Source: Pseudomonas sp. TCU-HL1
GTDB lineage: Bacteria; Pseudomonadota; Gammaproteobacteria; Pseudomonadales; Pseudomonadaceae
Assembly: GCF_001708505.1 (NCBI RefSeq)
Contig: NZ_CP015992.1
Location: forward strand, 1,488,001-1,552,000
Length of the DNA: 64,000 nucleotides
Direction of reading: 5' to 3'
Shown: one piece after another, positions 54,708 through 63,467 of the stretch
Position numbering within the stretch: the first letter of the stretch is position 1
Layout of the letters: every line of letters starts with the position of its first letter
Program-made: the position numbers and the translations under genes
Notes under the pieces: model-generated
Seen by the model: only the letters and a program-made list of their open reading frames with translations
Database searches by the model: none
Told to the model about the DNA's origin: nothing

Positions 54708-55742
54708 ATGAACCTGCAAGGCAAGCGCGTGCGCCTGCACGACATGAGCCTGCGCGATGGCATGCATGCCAAGCGCCACCAGATCAGCCTCGACGAGATG
54801 GTCGCGGTGGCCACCGGGCTCGACGCCGCCGGCGTGCCGCTGATCGAGATCACCCACGGCGATGGCCTGGGTGGCAGCTCGCTGAACTACGGCTTCCCGG
54901 CCCACTCGGACGAGGAGTACTTCGACGCGGTCATCCCCAAGCTCAAGCAGGCCAAGGTCTCGGCCCTGCTGCTGCCGGGCATCGGCACCATCGACCACCT
55001 GAAGATGGCCCATGATTTCGGCGTTTCCACCATTCGCGTCGCCACCCACTGCACCGAGGCGGACGTCTCCGGCCAGCACATCGGCATGGCGGCGAAGATG
55101 GGCCTGGACACCGTCGGCTTCCTGATGATGGCGCATAGGGTCAGCGCGGAAAAACTGCTGGATCAGGCCAGGCTGATGGAAAGCTACGGCGCCAACTGCA
55201 TCTACTGCACCGACTCGGCGGGCTACATGCTGCCGGACGAGGTGACCGAGAAAATCGGCGTGCTGCGTGCTGGACTGAATGCGAACACCGAGATCGGCTT
55301 CCACGGCCACCACAACATGGGCATGGCCATCGCCAACTCCCTGGCTGCCATCGAGGCCGGCGCCGTGCGCATCGATGGCTCGGTGGCGGGGCTGGGTGCC
55401 GGTGCCGGCAACACGCCGCTGGAAGTGTTCGTCGCGGTGCTGGCACGCATGGGTGTGGACACCGGTATCGACCTCTACCGGATCATGGATGTGGCCGAAG
55501 ACCTGGTGGTGCCGATGATGGACCAGCCGATCCGCGTCGACCGCGATGCCCTGACCTTGGGCTATGCCGGGGTGTACAGCTCATTCCTGCTGTTCGCCAA
55601 GCGCGCCGAGCAGAAGTACGGCATCCAGGCCCGTGAACTGCTGGTGGAACTGGGCCGCCGCGGCACCGTGGGCGGGCAGGAAGACATGATCGAAGACCTC
55701 GCCCTGACCCTGGCGCGCCAGCGGGGGGTGTTGCCGACTTGA
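54708..55742 (+). CDS. hsaF: HsaF, 4-hydroxy-2-oxovalerate aldolase
   Basis: 344 residues: the DRE-type motif RLHDMSLRDGMHAKRHQIS at the start, ITHGDGLGGSSLNYGF near 50, the metal pair in IGFHGHHNMGMAIANS near 200 and GLGAGAGNTPLEVFVAVL near 228. It splits 4-hydroxy-2-oxo acids to pyruvate and an aldehyde that passes to HsaG. Last gene of the operon. Confidence 0.92.
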   Translation: MNLQGKRVRLHDMSLRDGMHAKRHQISLDEMVAVATGLDAAGVPLIEITHGDGLGGSSLNYGFPAHSDEEYFDAVIPKLKQAKVSALLLPGIGTIDHLKMAHDFGVSTIRVATHCTEADVSGQHIGMAAKMGLDTVGFLMMAHRVSAEKLLDQARLMESYGANCIYCTDSAGYMLPDEVTEKIGVLRAGLNANTEIGFHGHHNMGMAIANSLAAIEAGAVRIDGSVAGLGAGAGNTPLEVFVAVLARMGVDTGIDLYRIMDVAEDLVVPMMDQPIRVDRDALTLGYAGVYSSFLLFAKRAEQKYGIQARELLVELGRRGTVGGQEDMIEDLALTLARQRGVLPT

Positions 55743-55748
55743 GGGTTT

Positions 55749-55943
55749 TCCCTCTCCCCAACCCTCTCCCTGAAGGGAGAGGGAGCTGCCCGTGCAGGAT
55801 GGGTAGTGAGTGCCAGGCGCGAGTCACCCCTCTCCTCTTCAGGGGCGAAGAGGCACGCTTTCGGAAGCACCGCTTACGGTGCCGATGAGCGACTGAGCGC
55901 GAAGCGATCAGGCTGGGGCGCAGGGCGGGGGCCGGGGGAGAGG
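55749..55943. repeat. interspersed palindrome (family C), interrupted
   Basis: Starts like the unit at 51025, including GAGTGCCAGGCGCGAGTCAC and CCTCTCCTCTTCAGGG, but about 87 bases of other sequence (from about 55845 to 55930) stand where the second palindrome's right arm should be. The inserted part has its own hairpin GCACCG/CGGTGC. Confidence 0.7.
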
Positions 55944-55953
55944 GTACGAACCC

Positions 55954-57003
55954 TCACACCCGATTCCCACTCCCCCTTCTCCGCGCCTGCGCCAGCAGCG
56001 CAGGCGCAATTTCTTCCAGCGCCAACACGTCCTCCGCCGCGCCAATCTCCGCCGCTTCCCGAGGCATTCCGTACACCACGCAGCTGGCCTCGTCCTGGGC
56101 GACGGTGTAGCCGCCGGCTTCGCGGATTTCCAGGAGGCCCCGGGCGCCGTCCTTGCCCATGCCGGTGAGCAGGGCGGCGATGAGATTGCGGCCGGCGCAG
56201 CGGGCGGCGCTGTTGAACATCACGTCCACGGCCGGGCGGTGGCCGTTGACCGGGGGTGCCTCGGACAGGCGGGCGACGTAGTTGGCGCCGGAGCGTGCGA
56301 CTTCCATGTGCAGGCCGCCGGGGGCGAGGAGGGCGGTGCCGGGGAGGATGCGGTCGCCATCGCGGGCTTCGCTGACGCTGATGCGGCAGAGCTTGTCCAG
56401 GCGCGCGGCGAAGGAACGGGTGAAACCGGGCGGCATGTGCTGGGTGATGACCACGCCAGGGCTGTCGGCCGGCAGGCCCAGCAGCACTTCCTTGATGGCT
56501 TCGGTGCCGCCGGTGGAGGCGCCGATGGCGATGAGCTTCTCGGTGCCGACTATGGGCAGGCCGCGTTCGACCGGCCGTTCAGTGGGTTGAGTGCGGCGGA
56601 TCATGCGGGCACGTGCGGCGACTTTCAGCTTGGTGCGGATGTCCTCGGCATAGGCCTGCATGCCTTCGGCGATGCCCAGCTTGGGCTTGGCGACGAAGTC
56701 GATGGCGCCCAATTCCAGGGCGCGCAGGGTGGCCTCGGAGCCGCGTTCGGTGAGCGAGGAAATCATCACCACGGGGGTCGGACGCCCCTTCATCAGTTTG
56801 TCGAGGAAGGTCAGGCCATCCATGCGCGGCATTTCCACGTCGAGGGTGATGACGTCGGGGGAATGTTGCTTGATCAGGTCGCGGGCAACAAAGGCATCGG
56901 GTGCCACGCCCACCAGTTGCAGTTCGGCGTCGGCGCGGACGATCTCGCTGAGCAGGCTGCGGATCAGTGCAGAGTCATCGACCACCAGTACCTTGATCGT
57001 CAC
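55954..57003 (-). CDS. cheB: CheB, chemoreceptor methylesterase
   Basis: 349 residues. Receiver domain with phospho-Asp in VITLDVEMPRMDG near 56, methylesterase domain with Ser in AIGASTGGTEAIKEV near 164, His in VITQHMPPGFT near 190 and Asp in LTGMGKDGA near 286. It removes methyl groups from receptors when phosphorylated by CheA. Last gene of the operon. Confidence 0.94.
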   Translation of the reverse strand: MTIKVLVVDDSALIRSLLSEIVRADAELQLVGVAPDAFVARDLIKQHSPDVITLDVEMPRMDGLTFLDKLMKGRPTPVVMISSLTERGSEATLRALELGAIDFVAKPKLGIAEGMQAYAEDIRTKLKVAARARMIRRTQPTERPVERGLPIVGTEKLIAIGASTGGTEAIKEVLLGLPADSPGVVITQHMPPGFTRSFAARLDKLCRISVSEARDGDRILPGTALLAPGGLHMEVARSGANYVARLSEAPPVNGHRPAVDVMFNSAARCAGRNLIAALLTGMGKDGARGLLEIREAGGYTVAQDEASCVVYGMPREAAEIGAAEDVLALEEIAPALLAQARRRGSGNRV

Positions 57004-57007
57004 GTGT

Positions 57008-57595
57008 TCACTCCTTGAACAGGTCGTAGGGGCCCAGCGCTTCGCCGCGCTTGAGGTAGAGCAGGTATTCCAGCTCGCGCTGCAGGATGGTGTCGTTGTG
57101 CAGGTTCCGGAGCTTCTTCACCAGCACCTTGCCGGTGGACGGGAAGATGTAGACCTTGCGCGCCTCGGCACCCATCACGTCCTCGGCCAGCAGCGGGATG
57201 CCTTCGGTATCGAGGTAGCTGTGGACGAACTCCACGGTGCGCAGGGTGGTGTCATGGCGCAGCAGTTCGTGAGGCAGGTTGCCGGCGCCGAACACCTTGG
57301 CTTCCAGCTGGTGCCGGCGGGCGCCTTCACGCAGCAGTTCTTCGCCCAGCTGTTCCATGATGCGCACGCCATGGTGGGCGCTGGCGAGGTCGGGCAGCAG
57401 GAACTGGTTCATGCCGCCGATGCCACGCTGGCGGTCGAACAGGCAGACCGCCACGCAACTGCCGAGTACCGACACCAGCACCTGGTCTTCTGCAGTGGCA
57501 TAGAACTCGCCGGGCAGCACCTTCACCGCCGAGAGCTGGAAGTCCGGGTCGAAGTAGCGGGTGGCGGCGATGGCGCCTGCGGTATCGCCTTTCAT
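57008..57595 (-). CDS. cheD: CheD, receptor glutamine deamidase, atypical active site
   Basis: 195 residues from ATG 57595. The nucleophile region is SVLGSCVAVCLFDR with Cys near 46; the segment where CheD proteins carry the catalytic His (G-G-M-N-H) reads GGMNQFLLPD, so the His is replaced by Gln. Overlaps cheR by four bases. It may bind receptors or CheC-type partners without deamidating. Confidence 0.9.
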   Translation of the reverse strand: MKGDTAGAIAATRYFDPDFQLSAVKVLPGEFYATAEDQVLVSVLGSCVAVCLFDRQRGIGGMNQFLLPDLASAHHGVRIMEQLGEELLREGARRHQLEAKVFGAGNLPHELLRHDTTLRTVEFVHSYLDTEGIPLLAEDVMGAEARKVYIFPSTGKVLVKKLRNLHNDTILQRELEYLLYLKRGEALGPYDLFKE

Positions 57596-58437
57596 GCGAA
57601 CCCTCCCGGCACGGGTTGATAGACGGTGCGGCAGACCAGCTTCACCGCGTGGCTGGCCTGCACGAAACTTTCCGAATGGCCGGCGAAGAACAGACCGTCG
57701 GACCTGAGCAGGCGCACCATGCGTTCCAGAAGGCGCACCTGGGTGGGTTTGTCGAAGTAGATCATCACGTTGCGGCAGAAAATGGCGTCGAAGCCACCGC
57801 CGAGGCGCCAGTCCGTGTCCAGCAGGTTGATGCGGCGGAATTCCACCCTCTGGCGGATCTCCGGGGCCACGCGTGCCAGGCCTGCGTTGCTGCCTGTGCC
57901 GCGCTGGAAGTAGCGCTTCTTCAAGAGAGGGTCGAGTTGGGCCAGGCGCTCCAGCGGGTAGACGCCATGACGTGCGGTTTCCAGCACGCCGGTGTCGATG
58001 TCGGAGGCGATGATCTGCACGTTCTGCGCGCGTTCGCCCAGGGCCTGGTGCAGGGCGATGGCCATGGAGTAGGGCTCTTCGCCGGTGCTGGAGGCGGCGG
58101 ACCAGAAGCGCAGCGGCCGGCCCCGGCGCTGGGGTTCGCGGGCCAGGGCGACGAGTTGGTCGAAATGGTGCCGCTCGCGGAAGAAGGCGGTGATGTTGGT
58201 GGTCAGCGCATTGATGAAGGGTTGCCATTCCTCGGGATGCTGGTCGAGGTAGGCCAGATAGCTGGAAAAGCTGCGCAGTTCAAGTTGGCGCAGGCGCCGC
58301 GACAGGCGGCTGTAGACCATTTGCTGCTTGCTGGTGGCCAGGCTGATACCGGCACGCCGATAGAGCCGCTCGCGCACCTGCTCGAAGTCGTGGTCGTTGT
58401 AGCCGAACTCGTGTTCGCCTATCACCAGTGCAGTCAT
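57592..58437 (-). CDS. cheR: CheR, receptor methyltransferase
   Basis: 281 residues from ATG 58437 (GAGGT seven bases upstream). N-terminal helical domain FEQVRERLYRRAGISLATSK; SAM motif RFWSAASSTGEEPYSMAIAL near 105; NVMIYFDKPTQVRLLERM near 215. It methylates receptor glutamates; the adjacent soluble MCP ends in a W-E-E-F tail, which can dock CheR. Confidence 0.93.
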   Translation of the reverse strand: MTALVIGEHEFGYNDHDFEQVRERLYRRAGISLATSKQQMVYSRLSRRLRQLELRSFSSYLAYLDQHPEEWQPFINALTTNITAFFRERHHFDQLVALAREPQRRGRPLRFWSAASSTGEEPYSMAIALHQALGERAQNVQIIASDIDTGVLETARHGVYPLERLAQLDPLLKKRYFQRGTGSNAGLARVAPEIRQRVEFRRINLLDTDWRLGGGFDAIFCRNVMIYFDKPTQVRLLERMVRLLRSDGLFFAGHSESFVQASHAVKLVCRTVYQPVPGGFA

Positions 58438-58488
58438 TGCATTACCTCGAAAACCCCGGCGCCTGGGCGCCGGGGACATGGTCTGGGA

Positions 58489-60492
58489 CTAGAACTCTTC
58501 CCATTCCTCTTCCTTGCTCCGTGCGGCCCGCCCAGCGCGGGCCGGTCGCGCAGCCTGGGGCTGTCGTGCAGTGCTCCGGACCGGAGCGGGCTGGCCGGCA
58601 TGCGCCGGGTCCAGCTTGAACACGGCCACGGACTGGGCCATCACACCGGCCTGATCCTGCAGGGCTTCGGCCGCGGCGGCGGCCTCTTCCACCAGGGCGG
58701 CGTTCTGCTGGGTCATTTCGTCCATCTGGCTGACCGCGCCGTTCACTTCCTCGATGCCACGGCTTTGCTCGGCGGAGGCCGCAGCGATCTCCGCCATGAT
58801 GTCGGTGACCCGCTTGATCGCGACCACGATGTCGCTCATGGTCTGGCCGGCCTGGGCCACCAGGGTGTTGCCGTTCTCCACCTTGCTCACCGAGTCGGAA
58901 ATCAGCGTCTTGATCTCCTTGGCCGCTGCCGCCGAGCGTTGCGCCAGGGTGCGGACCTCGGCGGCGACCACCGCGAAGCCGCGTCCCTGCTCGCCGGCGC
59001 GGGCGGCCTCTACGGCAGCATTGAGGGCGAGGATGTTGGTCTGGAAGGCGATGCCGTCGATCACGCCGATGATGTCGGAGATCTTGCGCGCCGACTCGTT
59101 GATGGCGGTCATGGTGTTGACCACCTTTTGCACCACGTTGCCGCCTTCGGTGGCCACCTCCGAGGCGTTCACCGCCAGGGAGTTGGCCTGGCGCGCGTTC
59201 TCGGCGTTGAGTTTCACCGTGCTGGTCAGCTCCTCCATGCTGGAGGCGGTTTCCTCCAGACTGGATGCCTGCTGCTCGGTGCGGGTGGACAGCTCGGCGT
59301 TGCCGCTGGCGATCTCGCCGGCGGCGGTGTTGATGGTGTCGGCCGCTTCGCGGATCTGCCCGAGCATGCGCGACAGGCTCTGGGCGGTTTCGTTGGAGTA
59401 GTCCTTCAACTCGCCGAAGGTGCCCTGGTAGTCGGCGCTGATGCTTTGCGACAGGTCGCCCTGGGCGAGGGCGCTGAGCATCCGCGCAACGTCCTTGAGG
59501 CCCTTGTCGGCGGTATCCACCAGGCTGTTCAGGCCGGTGGCCAGGTTGAGGATGAAGCCGGTCTTGCCCTCTTCGCTGATGCGTCGGGAGAAGTCGCCAG
59601 CGGCGGCTGCGCCCACCAGGGCGGCGACCTCACGCTCGACCTGGACTTCCAGCGTGCGGTCGGCCCATTCCACCACCGAGCCGAGGCGTTCGCCGGCATC
59701 GCTGATCACCGGGTTGGCCACCAGGCCGAAGGTTCGGCCGCCGACATCGATCTGGGTGCGGAAGGTGCTGGTGAAGGTGGCCAGCAGTCGCTTCTGGTGC
59801 TCCGGGTTCTTGTGGAACTGGTCGATGGAACCGCCCAGCAGCTTGCTCACCGAGAAGCTCGGCAGGGCCTTGCGCAGGTCGGCCTCGGCGTTCTGCAGCA
59901 TCGTGGTGACGGTCTTGTTCATGTAGATGATGTTGCGCTCGCCGTCGGCGATCATCACGTTGGTGCTGCAGTTGTCCAGGGCGCTCTTGATGCGGATGTT
60001 CTCGCTGGCGGCTTGGGCCGCGACCTTGAGGCGGTCGCGCACGCCATCGATGGCTTCGGTGATCTGCGCCTTCTTGCCCGGCAGGCGCTCCATATCCTTG
60101 CTGAAGTCGCCCCGGCCGTAGGCGGTGACTACGCCCACCACCTGCATTTTCACCGCGATGTGGGCGGCCACCAGTTCATTGACGCCCTTGGCGATGCGCG
60201 CCTGGGTGCCCGTGAAGCGTTCCACCGGGATGACCTGGTCGATCCAGCCCTCGCTGTGCTGGCGGGTCATTTCCACCAGGGCCTTGTCCAGCGCCTCGGT
60301 CTGGGTGCTTTCCGCCTCCTGCTGGCGCAGATGCTTCTGCAGGCGGGCGAGGCTGTCATAGACCGGCGCCCAGATCAGGTCTTCGCCCTGGCTGATGGAC
60401 TGGTCGAGGTTGCCGTCGGCCAGGCCCTGGATCAGGCTGGCCAGGTGCTGTGCGCGAAGCTGTGCTTGTGCTTTTCCGTTGAACAGACCCAT
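58489..60492 (-). CDS. soluble PAS/HAMP chemoreceptor, Aer-2/McpB-like
   Basis: 667 residues with no membrane helices. N-terminal HAMP-like helices (1-150), a PAS domain near 165-285 (NVMIADGERNIIYMNKTVTT; SIDQFHKNPEHQ supplies His residues that could bind heme as in Aer-2), a further HAMP region, then the hairpin tip IAFQTNILALNAAVEAARAG and GRGFAVVAAEVRTLAQRSA. The C-terminus ends EEEWEEF, a CheR-docking pentapeptide. An oxygen-sensing role is inferred from the Aer-2 layout. Confidence 0.88.
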   Translation of the reverse strand: MGLFNGKAQAQLRAQHLASLIQGLADGNLDQSISQGEDLIWAPVYDSLARLQKHLRQQEAESTQTEALDKALVEMTRQHSEGWIDQVIPVERFTGTQARIAKGVNELVAAHIAVKMQVVGVVTAYGRGDFSKDMERLPGKKAQITEAIDGVRDRLKVAAQAASENIRIKSALDNCSTNVMIADGERNIIYMNKTVTTMLQNAEADLRKALPSFSVSKLLGGSIDQFHKNPEHQKRLLATFTSTFRTQIDVGGRTFGLVANPVISDAGERLGSVVEWADRTLEVQVEREVAALVGAAAAGDFSRRISEEGKTGFILNLATGLNSLVDTADKGLKDVARMLSALAQGDLSQSISADYQGTFGELKDYSNETAQSLSRMLGQIREAADTINTAAGEIASGNAELSTRTEQQASSLEETASSMEELTSTVKLNAENARQANSLAVNASEVATEGGNVVQKVVNTMTAINESARKISDIIGVIDGIAFQTNILALNAAVEAARAGEQGRGFAVVAAEVRTLAQRSAAAAKEIKTLISDSVSKVENGNTLVAQAGQTMSDIVVAIKRVTDIMAEIAAASAEQSRGIEEVNGAVSQMDEMTQQNAALVEEAAAAAEALQDQAGVMAQSVAVFKLDPAHAGQPAPVRSTARQPQAARPARAGRAARSKEEEWEEF

Positions 60493-60510
60493 GGATTTTC
60501 CTCTTGCGTG

Positions 60511-60996
60511 TCAGGCTGCGGCTGCTTCGACCAAGGCCATTTCGCGGCTGGTCATCAGCTTCTCGATATCCACCAGGATCAACATCCGCTCGGCCACGGT
60601 GGCCAGGCCAAGCAGGTATTCGGTATCGAAACTGGCGCCGAACTCCGGCGGCGGCTTGACCTCGTCGCCCGCCAGGGCGATCACGTCGGACACCGAATCC
60701 ACCACCACGCCGACGATGCGCCGGCCGATGTTGAGGATGATGACCACAGTGAACGGGTCGTAGGTGACGTCGGCGAGGTTGAACTTGATGCGCAGGTCGA
60801 CGATGGGAACGATGGCGCCGCGCAGGTTGATCACCCCCTTGATGAACGCGGGGCTGTTGGCGATGGCGGTCACCTGGTCATAGCCGCGAATTTCCTGCAC
60901 CCGGAGTATGTCGATGGCGTACTCCTCGCGACCGAGGGTGAAGGTCAGGTACTCCTGGGCCGGTTGCCCGGCCTGTTCCGCACTAGGGGAGTTCAT
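60511..60996 (-). CDS. cheW: CheW coupling protein
   Basis: 161 residues from ATG 60996, inside the cheA 3' end (14-base overlap). EYLTFTLGREEYAIDILRVQ, FIKGVINLRGAIVPIVDLRI and VVDSVSDVIALAGDEVKPPP are characteristic. It links CheA to the soluble receptor. The longer frame to 61044 lacks a binding site. Confidence 0.94.
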   Translation of the reverse strand: MNSPSAEQAGQPAQEYLTFTLGREEYAIDILRVQEIRGYDQVTAIANSPAFIKGVINLRGAIVPIVDLRIKFNLADVTYDPFTVVIILNIGRRIVGVVVDSVSDVIALAGDEVKPPPEFGASFDTEYLLGLATVAERMLILVDIEKLMTSREMALVEAAAA

Positions 60997-62821
60997 GCAG
61001 CACTGCTCCTTGTTGTTGTGCCAGCCCCGGCAGGGCGTCGACATCGAGGATCAGGGCGACGCTGCCGTCGCCCATGATGGTGGCGCCGGCGATCCCCTCG
61101 ATCCGGCGGAAGTTCTGTTCCAGGCTCTTGATCACCACCTGCTGCTGGCCCACCAGGTCGTCCACCTGCAGGGCGAAGTGGCGCCCGTCGGCTTCGAGGA
61201 TGACCACGATGGACTGCTCGGCGGGTAACGGCGGCGTGGATTCGCCCAGCAGGTCGTGCAGCGAGAGCAGCGGCAGGTACTCGCCGCGCACGCGGATCAC
61301 CGCGCCTTCCTCGCCGCCCAGGCCACAGATATCGGCGGCCTTGGGTTGCAGCGATTCGACGATGTAGGTCAGCGGGATCACGTAGTGGGTGTGCGCCACG
61401 GCGACGATCAACCCGTCGAGAATGGCCAGGGTCAACGGCAGGCGGATGCTGATGCGGGTACCGAGACCCGCCGCCGAGTCGATGTCGATGCGCCCGCCCA
61501 TGGCCTGGATGTTGCGCTTGACCACGTCCATGCCGACGCCGCGTCCGGAGAGGTCGGTGACCACTTCGGCGGTGGAGAAGCCGGGCATGAAGATCAGTGG
61601 CCAGACCTCGGCATCGCTCATGCCGTCATGCACGGCCAGGTTCTTCTCGCGGGCCTTGGCGAGGATGCGTTCGCGATCGAGCCCACGGCCGTCGTCGCTG
61701 ATCTCGACGACGATGCTGCCGCCCTGGTGGAAGGCGCCCAGGCGCACGGTGCCGCTGGCCGGCTTGCCGACGGCCAGGCGCGCTTCGGGCTGCTCGATAC
61801 CGTGGTCGATGCTGTTGCGCACGATATGCGTGAGCGGGTCGCTGAGGCGCTCGATCACGCCCTTGTCCAGCTCCGTGTGCTCGCCCTGCAGCACCAGTTC
61901 CACCTGCTTGCCGAGGCGTGCCGAGGTGTCGCGAACCAGGCGCGGGAAGCGGCTGAAGATGAAGCTGATGGGCAACATGCGGATCGACATCACCGATTCC
62001 TGCAGGTCGCGCGTGTTGTGCTCCAGCTGCGCCAGGGCCTGGTGGATGCGCTCGTGCTGGCTGGGGTCCAGCGCGCCACCCAACTGGCCGAGCATGGCCT
62101 GGGTGATGACCAGCTCACCCACCAGGTTGATCAGGCTGTCGATCTTCTCGACGCTGACGCGAATGGAGCTGGATTCCCCGTCTCCGCTGGCAGGCTTGCC
62201 GGCGGCGGGCGGTGGGGCGGCCAGGGTTTTGGGCGGTTCGCTGGTGGCCGGCACCGGCAACCCGGCCGGCGTGCCGGGCGCGTCGTCGAACAGGCCGAAG
62301 GCTTCGGCTGCGGCCGGCACGGGCATGCCGGGGGCATCGTCGAAAAAGCCGAAGTCCTCGTCCATTGCCGACTCGGGCGTGCCCGGTGCGTTGTCGAAGA
62401 AACCGAATCCGCCGTCGTCGCTGGCCACCGGTGCCTCCACCAGCAGTTCGCGCAGGCGGGCGACGGTTTCCGCCACGGGCACGTCCGGGGCCGGGCGCTG
62501 CTGGCGGTGGGCGTCGAGCAGACGCATCAGCACGTCGCGGGCCTGGAGGAAGAGGTCGACCATTGTTCCGTGCAGGGCCATCTGGCCGCTGCGGATGCGG
62601 TCGAGCAGGGTTTCCAGTTCGTGGGTCACGGCGGTCAGGTCATCGAAGCCGAACATGCCGGCCGAACCCTTGATGGAGTGGGCGGCGCGGAAGATGCCGT
62701 TGAGTTCTTCCGCATCAGGCTGCTGCAGGTCGAGGCCCAGCAGCAGCAGTTCGAGGCTGGCCAGGTGCTCTTCGGTCTCCTCGAAGAACACCTGGAGGAA
62801 CTGATTCATCCCGTCGCTCAT
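60983..62821 (-). CDS. cheA: CheA histidine kinase
   Basis: 612 residues. Hpt domain with His48 in FRAAHSIKGSAGMFG; a low-complexity linker (130-215) with three copies of an F-G-x-F-D-x-A-P-G-x-P motif spaced 18 residues; dimerisation domain; ATPase with HIVRNSIDHGIE (N box), ISDDGRGLDRERI and FMPGFSTAEVVTDLSGRGVG; and a CheW-like C-terminus. There is no clear P2 domain, so the linker repeats may serve that role. Confidence 0.94.
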   Translation of the reverse strand: MSDGMNQFLQVFFEETEEHLASLELLLLGLDLQQPDAEELNGIFRAAHSIKGSAGMFGFDDLTAVTHELETLLDRIRSGQMALHGTMVDLFLQARDVLMRLLDAHRQQRPAPDVPVAETVARLRELLVEAPVASDDGGFGFFDNAPGTPESAMDEDFGFFDDAPGMPVPAAAEAFGLFDDAPGTPAGLPVPATSEPPKTLAAPPPAAGKPASGDGESSSIRVSVEKIDSLINLVGELVITQAMLGQLGGALDPSQHERIHQALAQLEHNTRDLQESVMSIRMLPISFIFSRFPRLVRDTSARLGKQVELVLQGEHTELDKGVIERLSDPLTHIVRNSIDHGIEQPEARLAVGKPASGTVRLGAFHQGGSIVVEISDDGRGLDRERILAKAREKNLAVHDGMSDAEVWPLIFMPGFSTAEVVTDLSGRGVGMDVVKRNIQAMGGRIDIDSAAGLGTRISIRLPLTLAILDGLIVAVAHTHYVIPLTYIVESLQPKAADICGLGGEEGAVIRVRGEYLPLLSLHDLLGESTPPLPAEQSIVVILEADGRHFALQVDDLVGQQQVVIKSLEQNFRRIEGIAGATIMGDGSVALILDVDALPGLAQQQGAVLHELP

Positions 62822-62842
62822 GGGAAGCGCCTTGTGCAGGGG

Positions 62843-63208
62843 TCAGGGGAGGACCTTGCGGGTGACTTCCAGCAGCTTCGGCGGGTCGAAGGGCTTGACC
62901 AGCCAGCCGGTGGCGCCGGCGGATTTGCCTTGCTGCTTCATGGCGTCGCTGGACTCGGTGGTCAGCATCAGGATGGGGGTGGCGCGGTAGCTGGCGAGCC
63001 CCCGCAGGTTGCGGATCAGGCTGAGGCCATCCATGTTCGGCATGTTCTGGTCGGTGAAGACCAGGTTGTAGGTCTTGCTCTGGGCCTTGCCCAGGCCGTC
63101 CTTGCCATCCACGGCCTCATCCACCAGGTAGCCGGCGGCCTTGAGGGTGAAGCTCAGCATCTGCCTTATGGATGCTGAATCGTCGACTATCAGGATTTGC
63201 TTGCTCAT
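62843..63208 (-). CDS. cheY: CheY-like response regulator
   Basis: 121 residues: ILIVDDSASIRQMLSFTLKA, phospho-Asp in LVFTDQNMPNMDG near 53, MLTTESSD with Thr/Ser near 83 and the Lys in WLVKPFDPPKLL near 105. It carries the signal of the kinase CheA. It starts 21 bases upstream of cheA. Confidence 0.93.
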   Translation of the reverse strand: MSKQILIVDDSASIRQMLSFTLKAAGYLVDEAVDGKDGLGKAQSKTYNLVFTDQNMPNMDGLSLIRNLRGLASYRATPILMLTTESSDAMKQQGKSAGATGWLVKPFDPPKLLEVTRKVLP

Positions 63209-63252
63209 CAGTGCCGCTCTCCTTGCCGCTCGTTTTTCTGGGGTGAAGCCTT

Positions 63253-63340
63253 TGTAGGTTGGTGCTGAGCGAAGCGAAGCCCAACAGGCGAGCTTTCAGG
63301 GGCTCGTTGGGCTTCGCTTCGCTCTGCGCCAACCTACGTA
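63253..63340. repeat. interspersed palindrome (family E)
   Basis: Arms TGTAGGTTGGTGCTGAGCGA and TCGCTCTGCGCCAACCTACG, with inner AAGCGAAGCCCAAC/GTTGGGCTTCGCTT. Same family as the inner repeat at 10701. Confidence 0.8.
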
Positions 63341-63467
63341 AACCTTGTCTTTTCGATTGATGGCTAGTGGCCATGCTTAGGTGTAGATGAGCGCAATATG
63401 GGCGTCCAGCTCTTGGCGTCAGTCATTCGTCGTGCGGATGAACGGCACCACTCGGACGATCAACGGT

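Noticed and set aside
57616..61077. 1153-codon open frame on the plus strand
   Set aside because: It is the complement of cheR, the soluble MCP and cheW; low-complexity H/G/D-rich shadow with no domain.
61256..63178. 640-codon open frame on the plus strand
   Set aside because: Shadow of cheA and cheY.
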